Positions 33,721 to 43,022 are shown, numbered from the stretch's first letter. The stretch: DNA of 59,829 bases from Ruminococcus flavefaciens MA2007 (GCF_000621845.1 NZ_JHXF01000022.1:1-59829); one strand, 5' to 3'. Numbers and translations: made by a program. The notes: generated from the letters alone by a model not told the origin.

Positions 33721-33746
33721 AAGGCGGGACTCTCCCGCCTTTTTTA
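33721..33746 (+). terminator. Intrinsic terminator
   Basis: GGCGGGA (33723-33729) pairs with TCCCGCC (33733-33739), followed by a T-run. It ends the dockerin gene at 31086. Confidence 0.92.
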
Positions 33747-33769
33747 CTTTATGTACCGGAACCCGTAGT

Positions 33770-34170
33770 CTTGATGTAATTCTTTTAATCTGTCTTTGGG
33801 TGTCGTAAAAGAGAACCGAGTATCATGGTCGACCAGAAAAAGATAGTCCAATGAGGACAGTGTGCATGATTTGATGCCGCCACAATTGTCGTTTTTATCA
33901 GGCACTTATCGATCACAGGCAAGTCGGAATGATTCCTGTAGTTGTGTGAATGATCAAATGTACAGGAACAGTCCGAGGGAAGCCGTATCGTGCAGCCCAA
34001 CGGTTCATGCTGTACTCGGTACGGCGGCTGAACTTCAGCATCTCGTTCCAGTGATGTTCAATGAAGTACAGAATACGGCTGATAACCTCATCCTGTGTGT
34101 CTCTGTCCTCTCCGAAGCAGTTCCTGTTTACATGGATATGTAAACCACAGGTCGAAGTCTGATGGCTTCG
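33770..34170 (-). pseudogene. Decayed minus-strand gene, possibly amidoligase-like / mobile-element cargo
   Basis: On the minus strand one frame reads TCGLHIHVNRNCFGEDRDTQ, then ISRILYFIEHHWNEMLKFSR and NRWAARYGF before losing similarity. Further on another frame gives HDTRFSFTTPKDRLKELHQ. The first block resembles the conserved core of putative amidoligase proteins carried by clostridial mobile elements (recognition from memory, moderate). There is no start codon and several stops. The 906-base gap 33696-34601 holds this remnant, two terminators, one repeat copy and a promoter. Confidence 0.45.
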
Positions 34171-34315
34171 ATTTTTTCTTCATTATAGCATGAAAGCTGT
34201 ATGAATAGTTGGATATGTGGTGAAATATGCTTTTTTCTTGGTGAAATGTTGGCTGAACATCGCCCGCCCCCCCATAATAGTAATGGTTGCATTAGACCAA
34301 GACCTATTGACATAA

Positions 34316-34422
34316 AACGTTTCACACAGCAGCAAAAACAGGCGTTTTTTACACGAATTCACACGACGAAAGTCATTATAGCGATACAACAATAATCCAG
34401 CTCCCGCGAGGGAGCTGTTTTT
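34316..34422 (+). repeat. Dispersed intergenic repeat, copy D, with terminator hairpin
   Basis: The most divergent of four copies: CAGCAAAAACAGGCG, then TTCACACGACGAAAG, a decayed form of GCAGTATAACGATAATA, and a hairpin AGCTCCC (34399-34405) with GGGAGCT (34410-34416) followed by GTTTTTATT. Confidence 0.75.
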
Positions 34423-34534
34423 ATTAGATCTGATTGGAGAATTATTTTGAACTCTTCTGATCAAGTAAAGTAGAGATACATTGGTTAGAGGATATTTTTA
34501 TTGTGTACTTGTTTGTAAATTGTGACGAGCAATC

Positions 34535-34563
34535 TTGACATATGCAAGATAATAATATATAAT
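34535..34563 (+). promoter_or_regulatory. Promoter of the second GH9-like gene
   Basis: TTGACA (34535-34540), a 17-base spacer and TATAAT (34558-34563) form a perfect consensus promoter 38 bases before the start codon. Confidence 0.88.
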
Positions 34564-34601
34564 ATTATTACAAATGCAGATAGATAAAGGGAGGGAATAT
34601 C

Positions 34602-37600
34602 ATGCATAAAAACTATAAGAAGATCGTTGCAGGACTGATGGCTGCTGTAATGATCGCACCAACCGCCGTCAGTATATCAGAGCCGCCGAAAGCATATGCT
34701 TATGAGCTCCTTGGAGAGACATCATTTTCTCATAAGATGATCCCATGGCATACTGTGGAGAACAGCCCGGCAAAGCAGGATTTTGAGCTTTCTGATGGAA
34801 ATGTACACATCACGATCATAATACCTGAAGGTTCCGAAAAGGAAAGATGGGATCTTCAGTTCAGGCACAGGAATCTCAGTTTCAAGGCAGGTCATGAGTA
34901 CAAGGTAAGCTTTAAGTCAAAGGCGAGACGTAAGGGTATGGAACTTTACTCCTTTATCGGCAATCTCAGCGACAGTGAAGAATACTTTGTGCTTGACGGT
35001 TCGACAAACGATATGCACATGGGACCTGATATGGGCGGTCAATGGCCTTCGAGTTCTGTAAGGCTTACGACCGAATGGCAGACTTATGAGGGAATATTCA
35101 AGCCTGCGAATGATATTGAAGCTGCTCAATGGGCTTTCCAGTATGCAAAAGGCATCAAGTATAGCGGAAATGCTCAGAGCGGTGATGAGATCTGGTTCGA
35201 TGATATGTCCATTGAGGATCTGACAGATGACACAACAAATCCGCCTGTGTATAACTACGGCTATACCGCCCGCGGTTTCAGCGGACTCGAGAATAACTTT
35301 ATATCTGTTAATCAGCTTGGATACTACCAGAACCTTGAAAAAACAGCCACACTTGGCAATAATAAAGGAGATTTCACTTACGGTGCTAAGTACTTCAAGC
35401 TCGATCAGGTATATGACTATGAGATAGTAAGAGTTTCAGATGATACCGTTGTTTATACAGGCAAAACAGGTACGCCTAAGAAGGACGCTGACTCCGGCGA
35501 TAATGTAAGCATTATCGACTTTTCCGAGTTTAACGAGCTTGGTGAGTATTATATCCGCATCAAAGGGGAGAACTGGAGATCGTTCCCGTTTAAGATAGGT
35601 ACTGATATTTACAGTGACAGCGAACATAATATGCTGACAAATGCGCTGAATTATTTCTACCAGAACCGTTCAGGTACAGATATCGAGTCAGAATATATCA
35701 CATCGGGTGAAAAAGATAAACTCGCACACGCAGGCGTTCATAAGACAGATATGGGCTATGTTCAGAATAAATGGAAAAATGAATATCTGTCAGACTATGA
35801 AGCGACCAATTACTATGCTTCTTCAAAGCTCGACGTATCGGGAGGCTGGTATAAATCCGACGACCATAGCAAGAATATGACAGAGGGCGGTATTTCGCTG
35901 TGGACGCTCCAGAATATGTACGAGCGTGCAACTTATTCAAAAGACGGGATCAAAAAATTTGCTGACGGCTCGGGCACTGTTGTTATTCCCGAATCGGGCA
36001 ATAAATACCCCGATATCCTTGATGAATGCAGATATGAGCTCGATTTTATGTCCCGCATGAAGGTGCAGCCCGATGAGAAAACATGGGGCAAATATTCGGG
36101 TATGTATTATCACTGCATAAACGATCACAGGTGGCGCAGTCTTACCAACAGACTTGATTACATCGGTTATGAGGATATCCGTATCATTAAGCCGCCAACA
36201 TTTGCGGCAACCCTGAATTATGCTGCCTGTGCGGCGCAGGGAGCGAGACTTTGGGCACAATATGACGCTGAATATGCAAATAAGCTCCTTGAAAGTGCTA
36301 AGGAGGCATATCAGGCATACAAGGTAAACTGGTATGAAGCAGGAAATATGGAGTATTCTAACGAAGTATCATTCTATGCTCCACAAAATCTGTGGAAGGG
36401 AACGAATGAATCCCCTGAAACTGAGGTCTCAGCTGATGCATACTGGGCAGCCTGTGAGCTTTATATCACTTCAAAGGAAATGGAAGATAAAGATGCTGAT
36501 GCTTATCTTGCTGACCTTTCTGAATATAAAGACGCATTCAAGTTCTATCCAAGAATATATGGCGCATCAAATAATAATTATGATGATTCCTTCACATTTT
36601 TTAACTGCGAAAGCGGAGCCGCAGCAGGTTCTATGTCGCTGCTGATGCACGAGGATCTGCTCACAGTTGAACAGAACGAGATGCTGAATAGTTCACTTCT
36701 TAAAACGGCAGATGATTTCATAGACGAAGAAGAAAGCCAGGGCTACGGTATCCCGTATAAGTATGACGGTCCCGGTTATAATGACCCAAGCGCTTTCAGT
36801 CCTATAATATATTATAAGGGTTTTGAATATGATTCCAACGGACGCGCTTTGAATAATATGATCGCTATGGCTTATGCATACGACATAACAGGTGATGATA
36901 AATACCTGAACGGCGTGGCAAGAGGTATGGACTATATCCTCGGCAACAATCCTATGTCATACTCATTCATTTCGGGCTATGGTTCTTACTGTACAAAGAA
37001 TCCTTCACATGAATACTGGCAGCATGAGATCGACAAGTCTCTGCCTCAGGCACCCGACGGAGTTATCGTAAGCGGTCCGACTGCAAAGGCTGTAGACACA
37101 TATGTGAAGGCTATGGGAATGGGATGTGGATATCCGGATGATCCTTCTGAAAGATTTTATGCTGATTCCGTAGAATCATGGTCTACCAATCAAGCTTCTC
37201 TCAGCGGCAATGCTTCTCTTGCATGGGTAGTATCATTCTTACAGGACGAGGCTTCGACAGAAACGCCTTCTGAGCCTGCTTCGGGAGATGTAAATGCTGA
37301 CGGCGAATTCAGCATAGCTGACGTTCTGCTCGTACAGAAATGGGTGATAGGTGATAAGAGATACACTCTTCACGACTGGAAGGCTGCCGACTTCTGCGCT
37401 GACGGCAAACTGGACATATTCGACCTTACCCGCATGAAGAAGGAGTTTGTCAGGAATAGCTTCAAGGATTGCGTCATACCTGAAAAGAGTCTGAGATACG
37501 GTAATCCTATGAATGTTGCTAAAGACGGACTTGAACTGCGTCTCGGTCCCGATGAAAGCTATGAGGTTATAAATACTATCCCTGCACATACAAGCATTGA

Positions 37601-38273
37601 TGAGCTTGGATACAATAAGGATAATGACCACTGGATGTTTACGGAATATAAAGGAAGGTACGGCTGGATAAAAACAGTTGAGGAAGATAATAAAACAGCT
37701 ACTGTTTATCCTGATGCTGTTGCCGCTAAGCCAGTAATTTACCTCTACCCCGAAGAGGAGACCGATGTTCATGTTGAGCTGGAGCTGACAGAAGCAGAGC
37801 TGTCAACAACTTACCCAAAATACAATAATGGCTGGGATGTAACTGCATATCCTGACGGTTCGTTTCTGAACAAAGCAGACGGTACACATCATAAATATCT
37901 CTTCTGGGACGCAGTACACTGCCGCACAAGATTCGACTTTTCCAAAGGCTTCTGTGTTGCTGGCAGTGATACAGAGAGCTTCCTCAAGGAAAAGCTCAAA
38001 TATATGGGACTTACCGAGGAAGAAATGAACGAATTCATCGTATACTGGCTGCCATTAATGGAGTATAACAAGTATAATCTCATATCTTTCCAAGGCGATG
38101 TGTATACAAATTCCGCAAAGCTTGACATCACACCCGCACCTGACAGTCTGCTCCGCGTATTCATGGCTTATGTTCCTCTTGAAGAAGCCGTGGATATCGA
38201 ACCTCAGCAGCTTGAGACCTTTGATAGAAAGGGCTTTACAGTCGTTGAATGGGGCGGCAGCAAGATACAATAA
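34602..38273 (+). CDS. GH9-like dockerin protein with altered active site, SH3-like and C-terminal domains
   Basis: A 1223-residue secreted paralogue of the protein at 27348. Signal peptide; CBM4-like domain (about 35-205); Ig-like domain (235-330); GH9 barrel (335-885); dockerin (890-955, GDVNADGEFSIADVLLVQKW and DIFDLTRMKKEF); SH3-like domain (970-1035, GLELRLGPDESYEVINTIPA); and a C-terminal domain opening KPVIYLYPEEETDVHVEL, seen in other clostridial secreted proteins but of unknown function. The GH9 DAGDH motif is KSDDH (418-422): the first catalytic Asp is lost and the second kept. The acid Glu is Gln864 (STNQAS). The NPHHR block reads NPSHE. Glucanase activity is doubtful. GGGAGGG precedes the ATG. 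Confidence 0.85.
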   Translation: MHKNYKKIVAGLMAAVMIAPTAVSISEPPKAYAYELLGETSFSHKMIPWHTVENSPAKQDFELSDGNVHITIIIPEGSEKERWDLQFRHRNLSFKAGHEYKVSFKSKARRKGMELYSFIGNLSDSEEYFVLDGSTNDMHMGPDMGGQWPSSSVRLTTEWQTYEGIFKPANDIEAAQWAFQYAKGIKYSGNAQSGDEIWFDDMSIEDLTDDTTNPPVYNYGYTARGFSGLENNFISVNQLGYYQNLEKTATLGNNKGDFTYGAKYFKLDQVYDYEIVRVSDDTVVYTGKTGTPKKDADSGDNVSIIDFSEFNELGEYYIRIKGENWRSFPFKIGTDIYSDSEHNMLTNALNYFYQNRSGTDIESEYITSGEKDKLAHAGVHKTDMGYVQNKWKNEYLSDYEATNYYASSKLDVSGGWYKSDDHSKNMTEGGISLWTLQNMYERATYSKDGIKKFADGSGTVVIPESGNKYPDILDECRYELDFMSRMKVQPDEKTWGKYSGMYYHCINDHRWRSLTNRLDYIGYEDIRIIKPPTFAATLNYAACAAQGARLWAQYDAEYANKLLESAKEAYQAYKVNWYEAGNMEYSNEVSFYAPQNLWKGTNESPETEVSADAYWAACELYITSKEMEDKDADAYLADLSEYKDAFKFYPRIYGASNNNYDDSFTFFNCESGAAAGSMSLLMHEDLLTVEQNEMLNSSLLKTADDFIDEEESQGYGIPYKYDGPGYNDPSAFSPIIYYKGFEYDSNGRALNNMIAMAYAYDITGDDKYLNGVARGMDYILGNNPMSYSFISGYGSYCTKNPSHEYWQHEIDKSLPQAPDGVIVSGPTAKAVDTYVKAMGMGCGYPDDPSERFYADSVESWSTNQASLSGNASLAWVVSFLQDEASTETPSEPASGDVNADGEFSIADVLLVQKWVIGDKRYTLHDWKAADFCADGKLDIFDLTRMKKEFVRNSFKDCVIPEKSLRYGNPMNVAKDGLELRLGPDESYEVINTIPAHTSIDELGYNKDNDHWMFTEYKGRYGWIKTVEEDNKTATVYPDAVAAKPVIYLYPEEETDVHVELELTEAELSTTYPKYNNGWDVTAYPDGSFLNKADGTHHKYLFWDAVHCRTRFDFSKGFCVAGSDTESFLKEKLKYMGLTEEEMNEFIVYWLPLMEYNKYNLISFQGDVYTNSAKLDITPAPDSLLRVFMAYVPLEEAVDIEPQQLETFDRKGFTVVEWGGSKIQ

Positions 38274-38283
38274 AATACATTTA

Positions 38284-38348
38284 AAATCCGCCTGTTAAAG
38301 GGCGGATTACAACAAAAGCGCTTTGTAGTCAGAACAAAGCGCTTTTTT
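38284..38348. terminator. Two stacked terminator hairpins
   Basis: AATCCGCC (38284-38291) pairs with GGCGGATT (38300-38307). AAAGCGCTTTG (38315-38325) pairs with CAAAGCGCTTT (38335-38345) and is followed by T. They lie between convergent genes, so both strands are probably served. Confidence 0.88.
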
Positions 38349-38372
38349 GCTGTGATATTTATTACGGGAACA

Positions 38373-38642
38373 TTATCCTGCGTTTATCCAGTTGCCGTTT
38401 TCATCGAGCATTTTTCCCTTGTAGTCAGAGATGTGCATTACAGTATCCATAGTGAAGATACCTGCTCTGATATTCTCGTTAGCAGGATTTACCGCTGAGA
38501 ATCTCACCGTAACATCGCTCATTTTTATGGGGAGCTCATCAAGCTTCAGCTTCTGTACCATTTCTCCGGAACGAACCCAGCCTGTAGCTCCTATACGCAC
38601 AAGGCTGTCGTCGTTGGGATAGAACTTATCAGTCCAGAACAT
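38373..38642 (-). CDS. Hypothetical short protein, possibly a gene remnant
   Basis: An 89-residue reading (MFWTDKFYPNDDSLVRIGAT at the start) that I do not recognise. It looks like the C-terminal, beta-rich part of a larger protein. No ribosome binding site precedes the ATG and a stop lies ten codons upstream in the same frame. It follows the MFS transporter gene by 22 bases on the same strand. It may be a truncated gene whose front was lost. A real short gene is possible. Confidence 0.4.
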   Translation of the reverse strand: MFWTDKFYPNDDSLVRIGATGWVRSGEMVQKLKLDELPIKMSDVTVRFSAVNPANENIRAGIFTMDTVMHISDYKGKMLDENGNWINAG

Positions 38643-38664
38643 ACGGCAGGACTTCTGCTTTACG

Positions 38665-39822
38665 TTATCCTTTTTCTATACGCCTGTACGCATATTCCAG
38701 AAATCCGAGGTTCAGTGCAGCGAATACCGTCAGATATACAGGCATTATCCCGATACCGACAGCCTGCTGTAAATGACCGAATACCATAGGCATAAACGTA
38801 CTTCCGATATAAGCCGAAGCCATTTGCAGACCGATAACTGCGGCACTGTTTTGCCTGCCGAAATTCTCGGGAGCCATGTGCTGTATCGCAGGATAGACAG
38901 GTCCCATGCCGACGCCTGTTATCACAAAGCCCACCGCAGCAGGGACATAACTCTCAAAGGGCAGAAATATCAGCAGTATACCGACGGCTTCAACGGCAAC
39001 TCCGATTCGTATGAGAAACCTGTCATTCAGTTTGTTTGAAACGAATGCAGAGATAAGTATGCCAAACATCAGACCGCCGAATATAAGCGAACCGAAAGCC
39101 GCCGCTGTTTGTGCGGAGATAGTTTTGGTGCCAATAAAGTAGCTCGAAGTCCACAGAAAGCAGGTCGCTTCTCCAGCGCAGTAGGCGAAAAAAGCTATCA
39201 GCGTAGGGATAACTCCCTTGATTCTGAGAGCTTCTGTTATGCCTGCGGAATGCTCCGCGCTGTCATCATCGTCTTTGGCGTTTTTCTTCCAAAGAGGGGT
39301 TGAAAGCAGACAGACAAGCATTATTCCCGACTGTATGTATGCAGTCCAGCGGTAGCCCTCGTTCCAGTGTGCTTTGGCAAGGGCAAGGGACATGATGTAG
39401 GGGCTTATCATTGCACCCACGCCGTAGAAGCAGTGCAGGAAATTCATCACCGATGATGAGTAGTGCTTTGCAACATAGTTGTTGAGTGCCGAATCCACCG
39501 AGCCTGCACCCAGACCGTATGGTACAACAAATAGAAACAGCATAGCATAGGACTTCGACAGTGAAAAGCCGATAAGACCTATGACTGTCAGCAGTATCGA
39601 ACCCGTGACGATGTGGTGTGTGCGCAGCTTCCGTATCAGCGTCGGGGCGAGAAGTGCGGAGATTATGGTCATGAATGATATGGACATGGACACATACCCT
39701 GCGTAAGATGAAGGTACGCCGAAGTCCTTCTGCATAGTCGGCCAGCCGGAACCGAGAAGCGAATCGGGAAGTCCGAGACTTATGAACGCTAAATAAATCA
39801 CTGCAAGCAGCATTGAACCCAT
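38665..39822 (-). CDS. MFS transporter
   Basis: A 385-residue major-facilitator protein with about twelve membrane segments. The start MGSMLLAVIYLAFISLGLPD and the signature-like VPYGLGAGSVDSALNNYVA are typical of the fucose-permease-like / unknown MFS branch. The start is the ATG at 39822, placed by AAGGAG ten bases upstream; the ORF runs 26 codons further up without a site. The substrate is unknown; a sugar or drug is possible. Its neighbours (GNAT, chromate transporters, antiporter) share strand but not an obvious pathway. Confidence 0.9.
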   Translation of the reverse strand: MGSMLLAVIYLAFISLGLPDSLLGSGWPTMQKDFGVPSSYAGYVSMSISFMTIISALLAPTLIRKLRTHHIVTGSILLTVIGLIGFSLSKSYAMLFLFVVPYGLGAGSVDSALNNYVAKHYSSSVMNFLHCFYGVGAMISPYIMSLALAKAHWNEGYRWTAYIQSGIMLVCLLSTPLWKKNAKDDDDSAEHSAGITEALRIKGVIPTLIAFFAYCAGEATCFLWTSSYFIGTKTISAQTAAAFGSLIFGGLMFGILISAFVSNKLNDRFLIRIGVAVEAVGILLIFLPFESYVPAAVGFVITGVGMGPVYPAIQHMAPENFGRQNSAAVIGLQMASAYIGSTFMPMVFGHLQQAVGIGIMPVYLTVFAALNLGFLEYAYRRIEKG

Positions 39823-39941
39823 ATTCTTTACTCTCCTTATTTTATAAGCTCCGCTACTTCCTGCGGCGTTTGTAGAGGGCCAGTTTTTATTCTTCCTCAA
39901 CCATAACGGTCATATTGGTTCCCTTTGCATATGCAAGGATT

Positions 39942-40478
39942 TCATTTCATCTGCTTTTCAAACCTGAACATTCCTGCCGGAAACTGAGGATCATCACACT
40001 CAAATTCCTCCAAAGGCATATCTCCGGGATGATGTTTATTCAGATATTCTACTATATGAAATCCGCAGCGGTTGACGTAGAAATGGATATTCCGTGTTTC
40101 AAAGTAAGGTGTGAGCGTCTCCCAGACAGTAACTTCCGGGTGCAGTTTCTCTATCGCACACCATGCCGCATATCCTATGCCTTTGCTGTGAACTTCAGGC
40201 TTTATGAAAAGCAGTTCAAGATCGCCGTGAGTGCTTGAGACTTTTATAACTGCGCCGCCGACAGTTTTACCGTCAGCGATGATTCGGTAAGCTTCGCCAG
40301 AGTCAATGCAGTCTTCTATGGTTTTGCCGGAAATTATCTGCTCGTCATCTTTATCTTCAAAATGAGCGTCCCGAAGCCCGAATTCTACCATTGCACCATA
40401 ATCGAAGGCTTCCTGATTGTCTTTAATAAACTGTTCACGGTCTGATGATTCAAGCGGAACAAGTTGTACTTCTGTCAT
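39942..40478 (-). CDS. GNAT-family N-acetyltransferase
   Basis: A 178-residue acetyltransferase. MTEVQLVPLESSDREQFIKD opens it. KPEVHSKGIGYAAWCAIEKL carries the acetyl-CoA pyrophosphate loop (usual Q/RxxGxG/A, here SKGIGYA), and HFYVNRCGFHIVEYLNKH is the usual late strand-helix. The start is the ATG at 40478 after AAGGAG; eight upstream codons are not needed. The acceptor is unknown. Confidence 0.9.
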   Translation of the reverse strand: MTEVQLVPLESSDREQFIKDNQEAFDYGAMVEFGLRDAHFEDKDDEQIISGKTIEDCIDSGEAYRIIADGKTVGGAVIKVSSTHGDLELLFIKPEVHSKGIGYAAWCAIEKLHPEVTVWETLTPYFETRNIHFYVNRCGFHIVEYLNKHHPGDMPLEEFECDDPQFPAGMFRFEKQMK

Positions 40479-40521
40479 TTTTTTCTCCTTTTTCGTTTCC
40501 AAAGTAAAAAATGGCTGTCAT

Positions 40522-41088
40522 TTATAATCCAAGTCCATATCCTGCCCCGATACCGACAACAGCTGCAAGCAGTATAATTTTTATCGGATTCAATTTTTTG
40601 AACGCAAGAACAGCCGACACTGCGAACAAGCAGAGGAATATCCAGAATGATACGTCTGTAAAACAGCTTGTCTGCAATCCATTCGGAAAGAACACCGTTC
40701 TGCCGACCGAAAGAAATGCCGTACCTATCATTCCGACAACGGCAGGCTTTAATCCAGACATCACGCCTTTTACTGCTTTGCTGTCTTTGATCCTTTCAAA
40801 GCACTTAGCGATGATAAGGATAATGATGAAAGACGGTAGCACGATACCAAGTGTTGCTATGACAGCGCCGAGAATACCGCCTGTTCGGATACCGACAAAT
40901 GTTGCCATATTCACAGCCAGAGGTCCGGGAGTGCTCTCACTCAGAGCTACGAAGTCAACAAGCTCTGCCTCCGTGAGCCAGCCGTGCCGTTCAGCTTCGT
41001 ACTGTATCATGGCTATCATCGCATATCCGCCGCCAAAAGTGAACGCACCTATCTTCAGAAAGGTCAGGAACAACTCAATCAGTATCAT
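40522..41088 (-). CDS. Chromate transporter, half-size subunit
   Basis: A 188-residue CHR-family membrane protein (about six helices). LTFLKIGAFTFGGGYAMIAM and ALSESTPGPLAVNMATFVGI are the two family signatures. It is one of two half-size units encoded in tandem (see 41075-41632) and overlaps the other by 14 bases, so the pair probably forms a heterodimer, as is common in Firmicutes. AAGGAG precedes the ATG. It exports chromate or a related oxyanion. Confidence 0.93.
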   Translation of the reverse strand: MILIELFLTFLKIGAFTFGGGYAMIAMIQYEAERHGWLTEAELVDFVALSESTPGPLAVNMATFVGIRTGGILGAVIATLGIVLPSFIIILIIAKCFERIKDSKAVKGVMSGLKPAVVGMIGTAFLSVGRTVFFPNGLQTSCFTDVSFWIFLCLFAVSAVLAFKKLNPIKIILLAAVVGIGAGYGLGL

Positions 41089-41632
41089 GGCTCTGCTCCT
41101 TTCTGTTCAGCAGCGACCACATCAAACCAAACAAACCGCAGCCGATGATCACGAATACGGCGTCTATTTTCAGGAACGCTGTAAGAATAAGTGCTGCGCC
41201 CATGATAACATAGGAGATCACTTTCTTCTTTGCAGACTTGAACATCATCCACAATGCTTTAAGTATCAAGGCAAGAACAGCTGCACGTATACCCATGAAC
41301 GCATACTGAACAGCCTTTAAGCTTTTAAACTCATTCAGAATAAAAGATATGACCGATATGATAAGGAATGACGGCAATACCACGCCGAGAGTAGCAACGC
41401 AGGCGCCTATGAAGCCGTTGGTGCGATATCCGACAAAAGTCGCCGCGTTTATCGCTATCGGACCTGGCGTTGATTCGGAAATCGTCACAATATCGCTTAT
41501 CTCTTTTTCATCAAGCCATTTTTTATTCGTGCATACCTCGCGCTGTATCAGCGGTATCATAGCGTATCCTCCGCCGAATGTAAATGCTCCTATTTTCATA
41601 AAGGTAAGGAACAGATCAAGATTTTTATTCAA
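41075..41632 (-). CDS. Chromate transporter, half-size subunit
   Basis: A 185-residue CHR-family membrane protein, paralogue and probable partner of the next gene. LTFMKIGAFTFGGGYAMIPL and TISESTPGPIAINAATFVGY are the signatures. The start appears to be TTG at 41632: no ATG or GTG fits the family start, and GGTGA lies just upstream. A promoter on the minus strand ends only about 20 bases before it, leaving a very short leader. Confidence 0.9.
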   Translation of the reverse strand: MNKNLDLFLTFMKIGAFTFGGGYAMIPLIQREVCTNKKWLDEKEISDIVTISESTPGPIAINAATFVGYRTNGFIGACVATLGVVLPSFLIISVISFILNEFKSLKAVQYAFMGIRAAVLALILKALWMMFKSAKKKVISYVIMGAALILTAFLKIDAVFVIIGCGLFGLMWSLLNRKEQSHDTD

Positions 41633-41650
41633 AGTTAATCACCATTAATC

Positions 41651-41680
41651 AGTATATCACAATAGTAGACAGGCTGTCAA
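41651..41680 (-). promoter_or_regulatory. Promoter of the chromate transporter pair
   Basis: On the minus strand TTGACA (41675-41680), an 18-base spacer and TATACT (41651-41656) lie just before the TTG start. Confidence 0.75.
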
Positions 41681-41705
41681 TTATATGCTTTAAATACAGG
41701 CTATT

Positions 41706-42908
41706 TCATGACTTCTCCTTTTCAAGTATCCTGTAGCTTGTACTATCTATACCGATAGCGCCGAGAGGAGCTGTTATCAGTATAGCAAGCACTGCTACTG
41801 ATAATACAGTTTTTCCGCATGGAAGTCCAAGGGACAGCGGGACCGAGCCGATAGCAGCCTGTACAGTTGCTTTCGGAAGATAAGCGATTATGCAGAAAAG
41901 CCGTTCCTTCACGGTCAGCTTTGTCCCAAGCAGACAGATAATAACACCGACTGCCCTGAATGCAAGCGCAATAAATATCATCAGCAGTGCAGAAGCTCCT
42001 GCCGCAAGGGTATAACGCACATCAACAGCTGCACCGACAAGCACGAACAATATGACCTCGGCGCCTATCCAAAGCTTGCCGAATTTCTCGGACAAGCGTG
42101 AAGATACGCTTTTGTCGGCTTTCAGCTTGATAACACATGCCATAGCAGCGACTGCAAGCAATCCCGATACTGCAGCGTGTGACTTCACAAGCGTTTCAAC
42201 TGACATCAGCAGAAATGCAGTTCCGAGCATGATAATGGCTTTTGTGCTGTTTCTTATCTTGTGCTTATGCTGATACGCTTTTTCAAACAGGAAATACACG
42301 CATATTCCCGTGATAGCGCCCAGCAGAACTCCGAGAACTATGGACACGGGGATATTCAGAAAATCAGCAGCTCTGGCAGAACCGCCCTGTGCCATTGTTA
42401 CGAAAGTCGAGAAAAGAACTATCACGAATATATCATCGCATGAAGCTCCTGCAAGTATCATCTGAGGTATGCTTTTTTCCGTGCCGCGTTTTTCTTCTAT
42501 GAGCTTCACCATTCTCGGTACAATTACAGCAGGCGATACCGCACTGAGTACAGCTCCCATAACAGCCGCTTCGATCCTGCTTACATCAAGCAGAAGCGGA
42601 GCGAATATCGTATATCCAACAATTTCAAAGCAAGCAGGAACAAATGACATCATAACCGCAGGTCTGCCCACTTTTTTCAGATCGGAAAGATTCAGTGAAA
42701 GTCCAGCCTTGATGAGAATTATGATGAGAGCTATCTGCCTAAGCTCAGAAGATATGCCGAGTACCGAGCTGTCCAGCATATCAAGTACATAAGGACTTAC
42801 AACTATTCCGACTCCAAGCATACCTATGATACGCGGCAAGCCTATCCTCTCAAAGATAGCTGCTGCTGAAAGTCCCGAAAGAAAGATTATAGCAAGAGAT
42901 AAAAGCAT
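41706..42908 (-). CDS. Cation:proton antiporter (CPA-type Na+/H+ exchanger)
   Basis: A 400-residue membrane protein with about twelve helices. IFERIGLPRIIGMLGVGIVV is the usual first block. ALIIILIKAGLSLNLSDL and the discontinuous-helix region GASCDDIFVIVLFSTFVTMA, with the Asp pair of the ion site, mark the CPA superfamily. The start is the ATG at 42908 after GGAGGA; upstream codons belong to a structured leader. It exchanges Na+ or K+ for protons. Control by the leader terminator is likely (see 42909-43022). Confidence 0.9.
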   Translation of the reverse strand: MLLSLAIIFLSGLSAAAIFERIGLPRIIGMLGVGIVVSPYVLDMLDSSVLGISSELRQIALIIILIKAGLSLNLSDLKKVGRPAVMMSFVPACFEIVGYTIFAPLLLDVSRIEAAVMGAVLSAVSPAVIVPRMVKLIEEKRGTEKSIPQMILAGASCDDIFVIVLFSTFVTMAQGGSARAADFLNIPVSIVLGVLLGAITGICVYFLFEKAYQHKHKIRNSTKAIIMLGTAFLLMSVETLVKSHAAVSGLLAVAAMACVIKLKADKSVSSRLSEKFGKLWIGAEVILFVLVGAAVDVRYTLAAGASALLMIFIALAFRAVGVIICLLGTKLTVKERLFCIIAYLPKATVQAAIGSVPLSLGLPCGKTVLSVAVLAILITAPLGAIGIDSTSYRILEKEKS

Positions 42909-43022
42909 AGTATTCCTCCAAAATAAAAAAGCCGACAGCTTCTGCGTAAAAAATGCAGAAGTCATCAGCTTGATAAGCGGTTTAGGTTTCCCAAGGGAGA
43001 ACATCATTCCCATATGAATTTT
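42909..43022 (-). ncRNA. Structured leader with attenuator terminator, candidate ion-sensing riboswitch
   Basis: The minus-strand transcript should start near 43022. It begins with a compact G-rich part (CTCCCTTGGGAAACCTAAAC). It then has a long stem: AGCTGATGACTTCTGC pairs with GCAGAAGCTGTCGGCT, allowing G-U pairs and a small mismatch, followed by TTTTTTATTTT. This terminator lies directly before the GGAGGA of the antiporter gene. Such an arrangement is typical of a riboswitch acting by transcription termination. The DUF1646 motif (Na+-I riboswitch), known upstream of sodium transporters, is a plausible match, but I could not verify it. Confidence 0.6.

Noticed and set aside
39921..39940. 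TTGCATATGCAA palindrome between the MFS and GNAT genes as an operator
   Set aside because: It occurs once, no regulator is adjacent and no convincing promoter overlaps it; it could be chance.
40511..41320. Long plus-strand ORF of 269 codons
   Set aside because: It is antisense to the two chromate transporter genes, has low-complexity composition and no ribosome binding site.
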